In this document: positions 38,102 to 46,957 of the stretch, one piece after another
Layout of the letters: each line of letters opens with the position of its first letter
Position numbering within the stretch: position 1 is the first letter of the stretch
From: Sphingobium lignivorans
GTDB lineage: Bacteria > Pseudomonadota > Alphaproteobacteria > Sphingomonadales > Sphingomonadaceae
DNA: 64,000 nucleotides
Direction: 5' to 3'
Assembly (NCBI RefSeq): GCF_014203955.1
Contig: NZ_JACHKA010000001.1
Coordinates: 3,379,001-3,443,000, forward strand
Position numbers and translations under genes: made by a program
Notes under the pieces: model-generated
Told to the model about the DNA's origin: nothing
What the model saw: only the letters and a program-made list of their open reading frames with translations
The model's database searches: none

Positions 38102-39592
38102 TCAATCGTCGTAGGCAGCCGCCATGCCGTCGTCGGCAAGATCGGTGAAGCGGGTGATCTTGGCGTCGAAGTAGAGCCGCACCTTGCCGGTCGCGCCATG
38201 GCGCTGCTTGGCGACGATCAGCTCGGAATGGCCCTTGATGCGGTCCATTTTCTCGACCCAGGCGGCATAAGCCCCTTCTTCCTCGATCTTGGGCTCCTTG
38301 CTCATCTCGTAATAATCCTCGCGGTAGAGGAACCAGACCATGTCCGCGTCCTGCTCGATGGAGCCTGATTCGCGAAGGTCGGAGAGCTGGGGGCGCTTGT
38401 CCTCGCGGCTTTCCACCGCGCGGCTGAGCTGGGACAGGGCGATCACCGGCACGCTAAGCTCCTTGGCCAGCGTCTTGAGACCGCGACTGATCTCCGAGAT
38501 TTCGTTGACGCGGCTCTCGCCCATCTTGCCCGTGCCCTGCAGGAGCTGGAGATAGTCGACCACGATGAGCCCGATATTGTGGCGCCGCTTCAGGCGCCGC
38601 GCGCGCGTGCGCATGGCCGCGATAGTAAGTCCCGCAGTATCGTCGATATAGAGCGGGAGATCCTGCAACTCACGCGAGGCGCGCACGAGATTCTGGAAAT
38701 CGGCGTGGCTGATCTTGCCCATGCGCAGGGCCTCGCCGCTGATACCGGACTGCTCGGCGAGGATACGCGTCGCGAGCTGGTCCGCCGACATTTCGAGGTT
38801 GAAGATGGCGACGGGCGCCCCGATGGACTTTTCCGGCGGGATGCCGTCCGCCAGATCGCGCACCCAGCGGCGCGCGGCATTATAGGCGATGTTGGTGGCC
38901 AGCGAGCTCTTGCCCATGCCCGGCCGCCCCGCGACGATGATAAGGTCGGACGGATGGAGGCCACCGGTACGGGTATTGAGCCCGTCCAGCCCCGTGGTGA
39001 TGCCCGAGACATGGCCCCCGGAATTGAGAGCTTTTTCCGCCATCTCCACCGCAAGGCGCGTGGCTTGGGCGAAAGTCTTCATGCTTCCGGTTTCGCCGCC
39101 CGCTTCCGCGACGGCATAAAGCGCCATTTCGGCATGCTCGATCTGCCCGCGCGGATCGATCGACTCGGAGGTATCGAGCGCCTTGTCCACAAGATCGCGG
39201 CCCACGCCGACGAGTTCACGCAGCAGCGCGAGATCATAGATCTGCCGGGCGAAGTCGCGCGCGCCGATGACGGCCGCGCCGCTGCCGGTCAGCTGCGCAA
39301 GATAGCCCGGGCCGCCCAGTTCCTTGAGCGCCGGATCGCTTTCCATCAGCGGCTTGAGAGTCACCGGGTTGGCGACCATGTTGCGATCGACCAGCTTCAG
39401 GATCGCATCGTAGATGCGGCCATGCAGCGGCTCGTAGAAATGCTGGGCGCGCAGGTCCATCTGCACGTCCTCGACGATGCGATTGTCGATCATGAGCGCG
39501 CCGAGCAGCGCCGCCTCCGCTTCCACGTTGCGCGGCAGGCGCGTTTCGGATGCGGTGTCGGGCACCGGCGAGAGGCGGATCGGATCGGTCAT
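38102..39592 (-). CDS. dnaB: replicative DNA helicase DnaB
   Basis: Hexameric 5'-3' helicase of the replication fork (496 residues). The N-terminal DnaB domain begins LPRNVEAEAALLGALM; the RecA-like motor has Walker A GRPGMGKSSLA at about residue 221, Walker B LIVVDYLQLLQG at about 330 and the KELSVPVIALSQLSR motif 3 segment. The C-terminus ends with the KQRHGATGKVRLYFD motif. Start MTDPIRLSP at 39592. A perfect DnaA box lies 71 bp upstream. It is divergent from the UPF0262 gene. Confidence 0.97.
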   Translation of the reverse strand: MTDPIRLSPVPDTASETRLPRNVEAEAALLGALMIDNRIVEDVQMDLRAQHFYEPLHGRIYDAILKLVDRNMVANPVTLKPLMESDPALKELGGPGYLAQLTGSGAAVIGARDFARQIYDLALLRELVGVGRDLVDKALDTSESIDPRGQIEHAEMALYAVAEAGGETGSMKTFAQATRLAVEMAEKALNSGGHVSGITTGLDGLNTRTGGLHPSDLIIVAGRPGMGKSSLATNIAYNAARRWVRDLADGIPPEKSIGAPVAIFNLEMSADQLATRILAEQSGISGEALRMGKISHADFQNLVRASRELQDLPLYIDDTAGLTIAAMRTRARRLKRRHNIGLIVVDYLQLLQGTGKMGESRVNEISEISRGLKTLAKELSVPVIALSQLSRAVESREDKRPQLSDLRESGSIEQDADMVWFLYREDYYEMSKEPKIEEEGAYAAWVEKMDRIKGHSELIVAKQRHGATGKVRLYFDAKITRFTDLADDGMAAAYDD

Positions 39593-39662
39593 GGGGCGCG
39601 CACAATCGGCCTTCGGCGACCGAAGGGCAAGGGCCTCGACACCAATAGTTCCGTGGACGCTT

Positions 39663-39671
39663 TGTGGATAA
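39663..39671 (-). promoter_or_regulatory. DnaA box upstream of dnaB
   Basis: TTATCCACA on the minus strand is an exact match to the strong E. coli DnaA-box consensus. It lies in the 201-bp divergent gap between dnaB and the UPF0262 gene. A single 9-mer can occur by chance about once per 130 kb on either strand of random DNA, so its position is notable but not proof. Confidence 0.5.
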
Positions 39672-39793
39672 GATCGGGGATGACATGACGCGGGCCACCG
39701 CCGGGCGGCCGATCCTCGCCGCTCCGCGCCTACCCATGCGCCTGCACCTCCCCTTGCCGCCGCTTCGCCACAGGCCTAGGGAAGCAGCGGACC

Positions 39794-40276
39794 ATGGCCG
39801 ACCCGCGCATCATCGACATCACGCTCGACGACAAGACGATCCTGTGGCGCAGCGCGGACGTCGAGCAGGAACGTCGCATCGCGATCTTCGACCTGCTGGA
39901 AGAGAACCGCTTCGCACCAGTGCGCACGCATCCCGATGGCTATGCCGGCCCCTACAAGGTGTTCCTGCGCGTGGCCGACGGGCGGCTCGTGATCGAGATC
40001 CGCCGCGCTGACGACAGTCCGCTGGAAGCCGTCATTCTCGGGCTGGCGAGTCTCAAGCGCGCGATCCGCGATTATTTCGCGATCTGCGAGAGCTATTATC
40101 AGGCCATCCGCCAGGCCACCCCCGCCCAGATCGAAACAGTCGACATGGCACGCCGCGCCATCCACAATGATGCCGCCGAGCTGCTCAGGGGACGGCTCGA
40201 AGGCAAGATCGACGTCGATTTCGACACGGCGCGGCGCCTCTTCACGCTCATCTGCGTACTGCACATCCGCTCATGA
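39794..40276 (+). CDS. UPF0262 family protein
   Basis: A 160-residue cytoplasmic protein matching the alphaproteobacterial UPF0262 family, starting IIDITLDDKTI and containing LKRAIRDYFAICESYYQAIR and the C-terminal VDFDTARRLFTLICVLHIR. Function is unknown. It overlaps the GH25-like gene by 4 bp (ATGA), and that gene overlaps cdd likewise, so all three form one translation-coupled unit. Divergent from dnaB. Confidence 0.92.
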   Translation: MADPRIIDITLDDKTILWRSADVEQERRIAIFDLLEENRFAPVRTHPDGYAGPYKVFLRVADGRLVIEIRRADDSPLEAVILGLASLKRAIRDYFAICESYYQAIRQATPAQIETVDMARRAIHNDAAELLRGRLEGKIDVDFDTARRLFTLICVLHIRS

Positions 40277-40998
40277 CTGGAAGGACGACACAGCACCGCG
40301 CCCGGCCCCGCCGCCGGATCAAGCTGACGCCCCTGCGCCTCATGGTGGGGACGCTCCTTCTGGCGGCGCTCATCGGCGGCGGGGCCACGCTTTTCGCGCG
40401 GCACTGGACGCCGTCTCGCACGCATTTCCCGACGCAGGGCCTGATCCTCACGGCCGAAAGCGGCGAGATCAACTGGCGCATGGCCCGGGCGGCGGGCGCC
40501 GACTTCGCTTATATCCTCGCCACCAGCGGGGCGGGATCGCGCGATCCCGCCTTCGATGATTATCTGGCCGGCGCGCGCCGCAACGGGCTGCGCTATGGCG
40601 CGATCCACCGCTTCAGCCTGTGCGAGCGCGCCTCGGGCCAGGCCACGCGCTTCATCGCCACCGTTCCCCGGGATGCGGCGATGCTGCCGCCGGTCGTTCA
40701 GCTCGATTTCCAGCCCGGCTGCGCGGACCGGCCAAGCCGCGACATGCTGCTCGCCGAACTCAACATCTTTCTCAACCAGATCGAGACGCACAGTGCGAAA
40801 CCGGCAATCCTGCGCCCCTCCCACGCCTTCGAGGCGCGATATGACGTGGCGGGCGGCATCAATCGTCCGCTCTGGCTGGAAGGCAATTTCTTCCCGCCCG
40901 ATTATGCCACCCGGCGCTGGGTGATGTGGACTGCCTCGACATACCGGCGCGTGGACGGCATTGAAGGGCCGATCGAATGGAATGCGGTGCGGCGATGA
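40273..40998 (+). CDS. GH25-like (lysozyme fold) membrane-anchored protein, probably degenerate
   Basis: A 241-residue protein with an Arg-rich N-terminus, one membrane span (about residues 22-40) and a periplasmic domain resembling glycoside hydrolase family 25 in its layout: an N-terminal GLILTAESGEINW strand, YILATSGAGSRDPAF and QLDFQPG. In active GH25 enzymes these are G-x-D-V-S, and D-x-E. Here the first Asp is Leu or Ile and the catalytic Glu is Gln147 (Asp145 retained), and a late D-x-N becomes EWN. A binding or pseudoenzyme role is more likely than wall cleavage. It is coupled by 4-bp overlaps to both neighbours. Confidence 0.75.
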   Translation: MTGRTTQHRARPRRRIKLTPLRLMVGTLLLAALIGGGATLFARHWTPSRTHFPTQGLILTAESGEINWRMARAAGADFAYILATSGAGSRDPAFDDYLAGARRNGLRYGAIHRFSLCERASGQATRFIATVPRDAAMLPPVVQLDFQPGCADRPSRDMLLAELNIFLNQIETHSAKPAILRPSHAFEARYDVAGGINRPLWLEGNFFPPDYATRRWVMWTASTYRRVDGIEGPIEWNAVRR

Positions 40999-41453
40999 GC
41001 GATGAACTGGACGACAGCGACCGGGCCCTGATCGCGGCAGCGCGAGAGGCAATGGGCCATGCCCATGCGCCCTACAGCCGCTTCGCCGTGGGCGCGGCCC
41101 TGCGCCTGACGGACGGCACGATCATCACCGGCAGCAATTTCGAGAATGCCAGCTACGGCCTCTCGCTCTGCGCCGAGACGGTCGCCATCGCGGCCGCCAA
41201 TGCCCGGGGCCGCCTGCGGGACATTGCCGCCATCGCCGTCACCGGCGGCGCCATGGACGGCGGGACCGGCGAAGCGATCATCACGCCATGCGGACGCTGC
41301 CGCCAGATCATCAAGGAAGCACAGGACATGGCCGGGCGGCCGCTCTCCATCCTGTGCGCCGCGCCCGCCGGCGATGCCGTCGCCCGCCATGCGCTGGACG
41401 ACATCCTGCCCCATGCCTTCGGCCCCGCCGACCTCGGGATCGGACCTCCATAA
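40995..41453 (+). CDS. cdd: cytidine deaminase
   Basis: Zinc enzyme of 152 residues that deaminates cytidine and deoxycytidine for pyrimidine salvage. The zinc and proton-shuttle motifs are CAE (Cys59-Glu61) in LCAETVAIA and PCGRCRQ (Cys99, Cys102). The substrate-binding NFENASYG segment precedes them. The short length and tetramer-type motif fit the homotetrameric family. Its ATG overlaps the GH25-like stop (ATGA). It converges on the exported TIM-barrel-like gene 43 bp downstream. Confidence 0.95.
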   Translation: MSDELDDSDRALIAAAREAMGHAHAPYSRFAVGAALRLTDGTIITGSNFENASYGLSLCAETVAIAAANARGRLRDIAAIAVTGGAMDGGTGEAIITPCGRCRQIIKEAQDMAGRPLSILCAAPAGDAVARHALDDILPHAFGPADLGIGPP

Positions 41454-41495
41454 GCGGGCCTGAGCGCCAGAAACCAGCACCTGACCCTCGTTGCT

Positions 41496-43280
41496 TCAGG
41501 TCCGATTACCCCGTGCCGCGAAGCGCGCCTTCGCCGTCGCGATGTCCTTCGCCACCAGCGCGCGCTGCGTGGTGAAGCTGTCGTCGACAAAGGTGATGGT
41601 GGGAATCTGCGGCTGGTCCGGACTGACCGGCCGGTAAGTGCCGAACCCCGCCTCATGGACACCGCTCGATCCGCGCCCGGGAGCCGGCCAGCTGAGATGA
41701 TTGTAGGAGGCGACGTGGCCGAAATTGGCCTGCGGATACAGCGGGAAGCGCGCCACCTGGTTCATGGGAATGAAGCCCATCAGCGCATCATATTGCATCT
41801 CGGCGATGGGCGGGATCCCCGGGTGCAGCGCCGCGAGCTCGCTGACCAGCGTGCGGGTCCCTTCGAGCATGTCGCCTGACAGGTTGTTCTCCCACAAGCC
41901 GCAGATATCGAGGAAATAGGCATCGATCCCGAAGCGCGCGATCATGTCGGAGATGCGTCCCTTGAGATGATCGCGCCAGCTCGGCACCGCCAGATTCATG
42001 AAGGTCATGCTGGCATCGCCCTTGCGGTCGCCGTCCCAGTCCACATAATCCGCGGCCATCGGCACGCCGTAGATGGTGCGGATCTGCGCATCCGCCATCG
42101 ATGCGAACGCAGGCGATTGCGGATTGGCGATATTGCTGCCGAACATCAACGCGAAGCGGAAGCCGAGCGTCTTCCCTTCGGCGATCAACCGGGCGAGCCC
42201 GGCCTCACCACCCGTCTCCGTGCCGACGCGGAAAGCCGGATAGTCCCAATAATAGCGCCCGTCCCAGCCGGGCAGGAACACCATCACATTCTGCGGATCG
42301 ATCTGCTTCGCCGTCCAGCGCAGGATCTCGAGTTGCCGGTCGAAATCGTTGAACACATAGCCGGTCCAGTGCTCGCCGTGCAGCGCGAGCACCAGCGCGA
42401 GATGCTTCATCCACTCCGGCGCATCTGCGCGACTTGCAAAGCCCGGCAGGTTCCAGTTGCGGCGCACCGTCTCGAAATGCGGCGCGGCGATGCCGGCAAA
42501 ATCCGCGGCAGACGCAATGCGCCAGGTGGCAGTACGCACGTCGCCGCGCCGGTCCCAGCCCGCCTGTTCGTGCAGCAGCTCGACCTTGTATCCCTCCGGC
42601 CCCGGCAGGAAAGCGAAGCGGGCTGGCCGCACCTGCGTCTGCAGCGCCGAAATGCCCCAGATGCGCCCGTCCTTGCCCTCGATTGCGGTCAAGGGCGTTC
42701 CCATGCCATCCATGAGGGCCGGATATTCGAACCGTGCCTCATCCTCACCCGGATCGATCCATTCCCGGGCCGAGGCCGAGAGCCGTCCGCGCGGCAGGCC
42801 ACGCACGATGGTCTTGATTGCCTTGATGGGCTTGTCGAGCCGCGCCTCGACGTCCCACTCGATCGTGCCGTTCGCGGTGCGGACCAGCCGGGCTGTGAGA
42901 CTGCCCGGTGCGTGCCGCTGGCCGCCGGCCCAGGTCAGCCCCTTCGCCACCAGCGTCAGCCCCGCCGTCCCCTCGCGCGTCACCGTGACGGCGGCGGGAT
43001 CGATGCCGTAGACATTCTCGAAGGTGATGATCTCGAACCCGAAGATCAGCCCGCCGAAATCCACGGACGGTTCGGGATTGGAGAAGCTGAGCTTCATCAC
43101 GCCAGCGCCCCGGCGCGGCGTGTTGACGCCATCCGTCGAGGTCAGAAGCTGGAGGCGGGCGGGATTGGCCTGCGCTCCGCCCTCGTCACGCGCGAGCGCG
43201 GGACCGCCCGCCAGCACCGCGCTGCTCGCCGCCGCAGTCGCCAGCATCGTTCGGCGGGTCATTGCAGCCGGATCACGCAT
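41496..43280 (-). CDS. exported TIM-barrel-like protein of uncertain glycosidase type
   Basis: I do not recognise a defined family. The 594-residue protein has a twin-arginine signal (MTRRTMLATAAASS) and a long beta-rich N-terminal half, then a C-terminal region with barrel-like repeats: LGFRFALMFGSNI, GIDAYFLDICGLWENN (about residue 464) and GIPPIAEMQYDALM (about 500). The Asp in FLDICG and Glu in AEMQ stand where a nucleophile and acid/base would be in retaining alpha-galactosidase-type enzymes. A DUF6259-like identity is possible, from memory only. It follows GGGGGAA at the ATG 43280. It has no adjacent transporter or sugar gene. Confidence 0.75.
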   Translation of the reverse strand: MRDPAAMTRRTMLATAAASSAVLAGGPALARDEGGAQANPARLQLLTSTDGVNTPRRGAGVMKLSFSNPEPSVDFGGLIFGFEIITFENVYGIDPAAVTVTREGTAGLTLVAKGLTWAGGQRHAPGSLTARLVRTANGTIEWDVEARLDKPIKAIKTIVRGLPRGRLSASAREWIDPGEDEARFEYPALMDGMGTPLTAIEGKDGRIWGISALQTQVRPARFAFLPGPEGYKVELLHEQAGWDRRGDVRTATWRIASAADFAGIAAPHFETVRRNWNLPGFASRADAPEWMKHLALVLALHGEHWTGYVFNDFDRQLEILRWTAKQIDPQNVMVFLPGWDGRYYWDYPAFRVGTETGGEAGLARLIAEGKTLGFRFALMFGSNIANPQSPAFASMADAQIRTIYGVPMAADYVDWDGDRKGDASMTFMNLAVPSWRDHLKGRISDMIARFGIDAYFLDICGLWENNLSGDMLEGTRTLVSELAALHPGIPPIAEMQYDALMGFIPMNQVARFPLYPQANFGHVASYNHLSWPAPGRGSSGVHEAGFGTYRPVSPDQPQIPTITFVDDSFTTQRALVAKDIATAKARFAARGNRT

Positions 43281-43459
43281 TCAAGGTTCCCCCGTTTTTC
43301 GTCTGTTGCTCCTGGCGGGAAGACCGTCCTGCAGCCCGCCCGTCCGCGTTCATGCAAACAGCATAAGCTGCCGGCGCACCGCCGCAAGAGAGGGCAAGCA
43401 GCGCGCGTCCCGCGAAGGAGACTGGCCTTCCCCGCGCCGAGCGGCTAGCACCGCGCGCT

Positions 43460-44014
43460 ATGGCCATACTCTCCGACAAGTGGATTCGCGCGCAGGCTCA
43501 GGAAAGCGCCATGATCGAGCCGTTCGTGGAAAATCAGCGGCGCGAGGGCTGCATCAGCTACGGCCTCTCCTCCTACGGCTATGACGCGCGCGTGGCGGAC
43601 GAGTTCAAGATCTTCACCAATGTCGACAGCGCGGTCGTCGACCCCAAGGATTTCGCGTCCAACAGCTTCGTCGACCGCAAGACGGACGTGTGCATCATTC
43701 CGCCCAACAGCTTCGCGCTGGCCCGCACGGTGGAATATTTCAGGATCCCGCGCGACGTGCTGGTGATCTGCCTCGGCAAGTCCACTTATGCGCGCTGCGG
43801 CATCATCGTGAACGTGACGCCGCTCGAGCCCGGTTGGGAAGGCCATGTGACGCTGGAATTCTCCAACACCACGCCGCTCCCCGCGAAAATCTATGCCAAT
43901 GAGGGCGCCTGCCAGTTCCTCTTCCTGCAGGGCAACGAGCCTTGCGAGACGAGCTATGCCGACCGCGCCGGCAAATATATGGGGCAACGCGGCGTCACGC
44001 TGCCACGGCTTTAA
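43460..44014 (+). CDS. dcd: dCTP deaminase
   Basis: Homotrimeric deaminase of 184 residues converting dCTP to dUTP for thymidylate synthesis. The family features are the N-terminal [10 protein letters not shown] and [12 protein letters not shown], then the [26 protein letters not shown] core (about residues 107-132) including the catalytic Ser, Arg and Glu. Length is slightly shorter than in E. coli (193). It stands alone with 179 bp upstream. With cdd 2.5 kb before it, this window holds two pyrimidine deaminases. Confidence 0.96.
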   Translation: MAILSDKWIRAQAQESAMIEPFVENQRREGCISYGLSSYGYDARVADEFKIFTNVDSAVVDPKDFASNSFVDRKTDVCIIPPNSFALARTVEYFRIPRDVLVICLGKSTYARCGIIVNVTPLEPGWEGHVTLEFSNTTPLPAKIYANEGACQFLFLQGNEPCETSYADRAGKYMGQRGVTLPRL

Positions 44015-44148
44015 GGGCCCGCCCCCGACGGCGATCCAAGCACGGAGGCGGCGGAGCGACATGGCGACCGCGCGTCGCGCCGGGCTCATTCGCAGCCGCA
44101 ACAATAGCTCTGGCCCTGAGGCCATGCCTGCCATTATAATGGCCGGGC

Positions 44149-44952
44149 ATGTTCGGCCTTTTCAGAGCGAAGTCCGCACCGGACCTTCTCGTCGATCCGC
44201 CCCATCTGGGCGAGGGGCGCCGGGTCTACGCGATCGGTGACATTCACGGCCGCCTCGACCTGTTGAAGGACCTGATCGACATGATCGCCGCCGACGACCA
44301 TGCGCGCGGCGCCAGCGGTACGACCGAACTCATCATGCTCGGAGACTTCGTCGATCGTGGCCCGGAGAGCGCGGGCGTTCTCGATTATCTCCTGCGATTG
44401 CGGACATGGTGGCCTTCGATCACTTGCTTGCAGGGCAATCACGAGGAGGTCTTCCTGATGGCGGCCCGCGGCGACGAGGCGGCGCTGCGGTTCATGACGC
44501 GCATCGGCGGCCGGGAGACTCTGCTGAGCTACGGCGCCACCGAGAATGATCTCGACCAGATGACGCTGGGCGAACTGCGCGACTGGCTGATGGCCGCCGT
44601 GCCCGACGCGCATCTGCAGTTCATGGAGAGCATGGCGGACCGGGTGCTGATCGGCGATTATGCCTTCGTCCATGCCGGCATTCGGCCACGCGTCCCGATG
44701 GAGGAGCAGGAAGGCAAGGACCTGCGCTGGATTCGCGAGGAATTTCTGAGCTTCGAGCAGCCCCACCCCTATTTCGTCATCCATGGCCATTCGATCACGT
44801 CCGGCGTCGATCAAAGGGGCAATCGGATGGGGATCGACACCGGCGCCTATGCCTCGGGGGTTCTCACCGCGGTCGGGCTGGAAGGCAACGACCAGTGGTT
44901 CCTCAGCACCTCAGGTCCGGGCACCGGCGATTTCTCCGGCATCGACGACTGA
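44149..44952 (+). CDS. metallophosphoesterase (serine/threonine phosphatase-like)
   Basis: Calcineurin-like phosphoesterase of 267 residues. All five metal-ligand motifs are visible: GDIHGRLD, GDFVDRGPE, GNHEE, VHAG and IHGHS. This pattern is found in PPP-family protein phosphatases and in ApaH or PrpE-type dinucleotide hydrolases; the choice cannot be made by motif alone. The N-terminus is a short basic patch with no signal. It is convergent with ctrA and separated from it by a hairpin. Confidence 0.88.
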   Translation: MFGLFRAKSAPDLLVDPPHLGEGRRVYAIGDIHGRLDLLKDLIDMIAADDHARGASGTTELIMLGDFVDRGPESAGVLDYLLRLRTWWPSITCLQGNHEEVFLMAARGDEAALRFMTRIGGRETLLSYGATENDLDQMTLGELRDWLMAAVPDAHLQFMESMADRVLIGDYAFVHAGIRPRVPMEEQEGKDLRWIREEFLSFEQPHPYFVIHGHSITSGVDQRGNRMGIDTGAYASGVLTAVGLEGNDQWFLSTSGPGTGDFSGIDD

Positions 44953-44973
44953 CCGGATAGCCGGGATATGACA

Positions 44974-44999
44974 AAGCCGGCGGATCGCTCCACCGGCTT
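44974..44999. terminator. hairpin between convergent phosphatase and ctrA
   Basis: A 7-bp stem AAGCCGG/CCGGCTT, extended by further pairs after one mismatch and capped by TCGC, lies 22 bp after the phosphatase stop and 36 bp after ctrA's. It could serve both directions, though neither side has a long T tract. Confidence 0.45.
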
Positions 45000-45034
45000 C
45001 GCTAATCGGGAGATTTCAGGAGCGCCGCCGCGCG

Positions 45035-45742
45035 TCAGGCGACCTGCGTGAAATCGTCGATCGCCTCATCGGGATCGCGCAGCACATAGCCACGACCCCA
45101 GACGGTCTCGATGTAATTCTCGCCGCTGCAGGCCAGGCTGAGCTTCTTGCGCAGCTTGCAGATGAAGACGTCGATGATCTTGAGTTCCGGCTCGTCCATG
45201 CCGCCATAGAGATGATTGAGGAACATCTCCTTGGTGAGCGTGGTGCCCTTGCGGAGCGAGAGCAGCTCCAGCATGGCATATTCCTTGCCGGTGAGGTGAA
45301 CGCGGTTGCCGTCCACTTCCACGGTCTTGGCGTCGAGATTGACGGCGAGCTTGCCGGTGCGGATGACGGACTGGGAATGGCCCTTGGACCGGCGAACCAC
45401 GGCATGGATGCGCGCCACCAGCTCTTCCTTGTGGAAGGGCTTGGTCACATAGTCGTCGGCACCGAAACCGAAGGAGCGGACCTTGCTGTCCATCTCAGAG
45501 ATGCCCGAGAGGATCAGGACCGGCGTCTGGACGCGGGCGCTGCGCAGCTTCTTGAGCACGTCATAGCCGTGCATGTCCGGCAGGTTCAGGTCGAGGCAGA
45601 TGATGTCGTAATCATAGAGCTTGCCGAGATCGAGACCTTCCTCGCCCAGGTCCGTCGTATAGACGTTGAACCCTTCGGTGGTCAGCATGAGTTCGATCGC
45701 CTTGGCGGTCGTCGGTTCGTCTTCAATCAGCAGCACGCGCAT
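45035..45742 (-). CDS. ctrA: cell-cycle response regulator CtrA
   Basis: Two-component response regulator of 235 residues that governs the alphaproteobacterial cell cycle. The receiver domain has the phosphoacceptor Asp51 in [14 protein letters not shown], the acidic pair in LIEDEP and Lys104-type [10 protein letters not shown]. The OmpR-type winged helix includes [22 protein letters not shown] and [13 protein letters not shown], nearly identical to Caulobacter CtrA. The C-terminal degradation tail AA-type of Caulobacter is altered here (ends FTQVA). Candidate CtrA boxes lie upstream, suggesting autoregulation. Confidence 0.97.
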   Translation of the reverse strand: MRVLLIEDEPTTAKAIELMLTTEGFNVYTTDLGEEGLDLGKLYDYDIICLDLNLPDMHGYDVLKKLRSARVQTPVLILSGISEMDSKVRSFGFGADDYVTKPFHKEELVARIHAVVRRSKGHSQSVIRTGKLAVNLDAKTVEVDGNRVHLTGKEYAMLELLSLRKGTTLTKEMFLNHLYGGMDEPELKIIDVFICKLRKKLSLACSGENYIETVWGRGYVLRDPDEAIDDFTQVA

Positions 45743-45807
45743 ATGCTAGCCCCTCTGTTCGATCGTCCGGCGCGCCTTACCCGGCATGGCAGGCCCGAGC
45801 GCAATTA

Positions 45808-45871
45808 TTAACCATATGAGGTATGAACGCAAAAGGTTAATTTTGGGTAAAGTGGCTTGTCTCCGCGAGTC
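45808..45871 (-). promoter_or_regulatory. candidate CtrA sites and a GANTC site upstream of ctrA
   Basis: TTAACCAT (45808-45815) is a known CtrA half-motif. TTAA-N7-TAAA (45837-45851) is one mismatch from the full TTAA-N7-TTAA box. GAGTC at 45867-45871 is a CcrM (GANTC) methylation site. All three lie within 130 bp of the ctrA start, echoing Caulobacter. They are short patterns, so support is modest. Confidence 0.45.
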
Positions 45872-45926
45872 GCGACTGCTTGACGGCGAAAGTCACGCCG
45901 ATCCGGAGGCGTGGCTTAAGACGCCC

Positions 45927-46910
45927 TCACCGCGCGTTGCCGGGCTCGCCGAGCAGAAGCCGGCGCCCCACAGACGATTGCCGGATCAGCGCATCCAGCG
46001 CCAGCGATGCGCCCAATGCGAGGGGAAGGAGAACGGCCTTCGATGCATAAGGCGAAAGATAGTGAATGAAGGCGACGTGCGCATACATCACGGTCAATGA
46101 GCGTCGCCCGACCCAGCCGAGAGACGCCAGAGCCGGACGGGGCAGTCCCCGGACGAGCGCGGCAAGCGCCACCGTGACCGCGAAGGCGCCTGCCAGCGAA
46201 AGCACCGGCCAGCCCAGATCGCCCACTTTCATGTTGATGGGCGGGAACCATGCGAAGACGATCACCGTCGTCAGGGCGCTGGCAACGAGGACAGGAGATG
46301 CGAGCGGATCGCGCAGGCGCCAGAGGCCCCCGGCCCACATCAGCAGCACGGCGCCGGGCACGGACAGGAGCGCCAGCGGCGAATGCGCCGTCATCGCCGG
46401 CAGGAGGAATGAAAGCGCCAGCACGCCGGCCATCAATCCCGCGACGCGCGGGCTCGCCGCCGGGCGCGCTCCGGCGATCACGCCATTCCAGACAAGACGC
46501 GACACGAACAGGCAGGGGATGAACCACAAGATCGTGAACGGCCCCCGCAGCGTCTCGGGCGCCAGAAGGATTGTCGCCAGCCCCGTCCCCCAGTCCGGAA
46601 AGATCGGCCGTACGCCCCGCGCCCCCTCGATAGCGAAATCAGCCGCGAGCAGCAGGAGCGAGAAACCGAGGAACGGGAGCCCCAGCCCTCGCGCGCAGGA
46701 CCGCAGCAGCGCGCCCCATGGCCGATGCTGCGCCGTATAGCCCGAGAGAATGAAGAAGAACGGCATGTGAAACGCATAGATGCCGTCGCGCACGGCGCCG
46801 CGCGTCCAGACATGGCCAGCGACCACCGCGATGATCCCGAGTCCCTTGAGCGCGTCCACCCAGTCCAGCCGCGCGGAGGCCGCCGTGCCGGCCCTCGCCT
46901 CCCCCGTCAT
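45927..46910 (-). CDS. acyltransferase 3 family membrane protein
   Basis: Inner-membrane O-acyltransferase-like protein of 327 residues with about nine to ten hydrophobic spans. The family opening LDWVDALKGLGIIAVVAGHVW and the FHMPFFFILSGY segment, with His and the Arg-rich loops, match acyltransferase 3 (O-acetyltransferases of surface sugars and glycolipids such as fucose O-acetylases). The ATG at 46910 is preceded by GGGGAAG at a long distance; two earlier ATGs are possible. It is divergent from the RluA gene by about 47 bp. Acceptor is unknown. Confidence 0.85.
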   Translation of the reverse strand: MTGEARAGTAASARLDWVDALKGLGIIAVVAGHVWTRGAVRDGIYAFHMPFFFILSGYTAQHRPWGALLRSCARGLGLPFLGFSLLLLAADFAIEGARGVRPIFPDWGTGLATILLAPETLRGPFTILWFIPCLFVSRLVWNGVIAGARPAASPRVAGLMAGVLALSFLLPAMTAHSPLALLSVPGAVLLMWAGGLWRLRDPLASPVLVASALTTVIVFAWFPPINMKVGDLGWPVLSLAGAFAVTVALAALVRGLPRPALASLGWVGRRSLTVMYAHVAFIHYLSPYASKAVLLPLALGASLALDALIRQSSVGRRLLLGEPGNAR

Positions 46911-46957
46911 GCGCTTGCTGCTTCCCCCGCTCATGGGCACGGCCTATAGGCTCGTTC

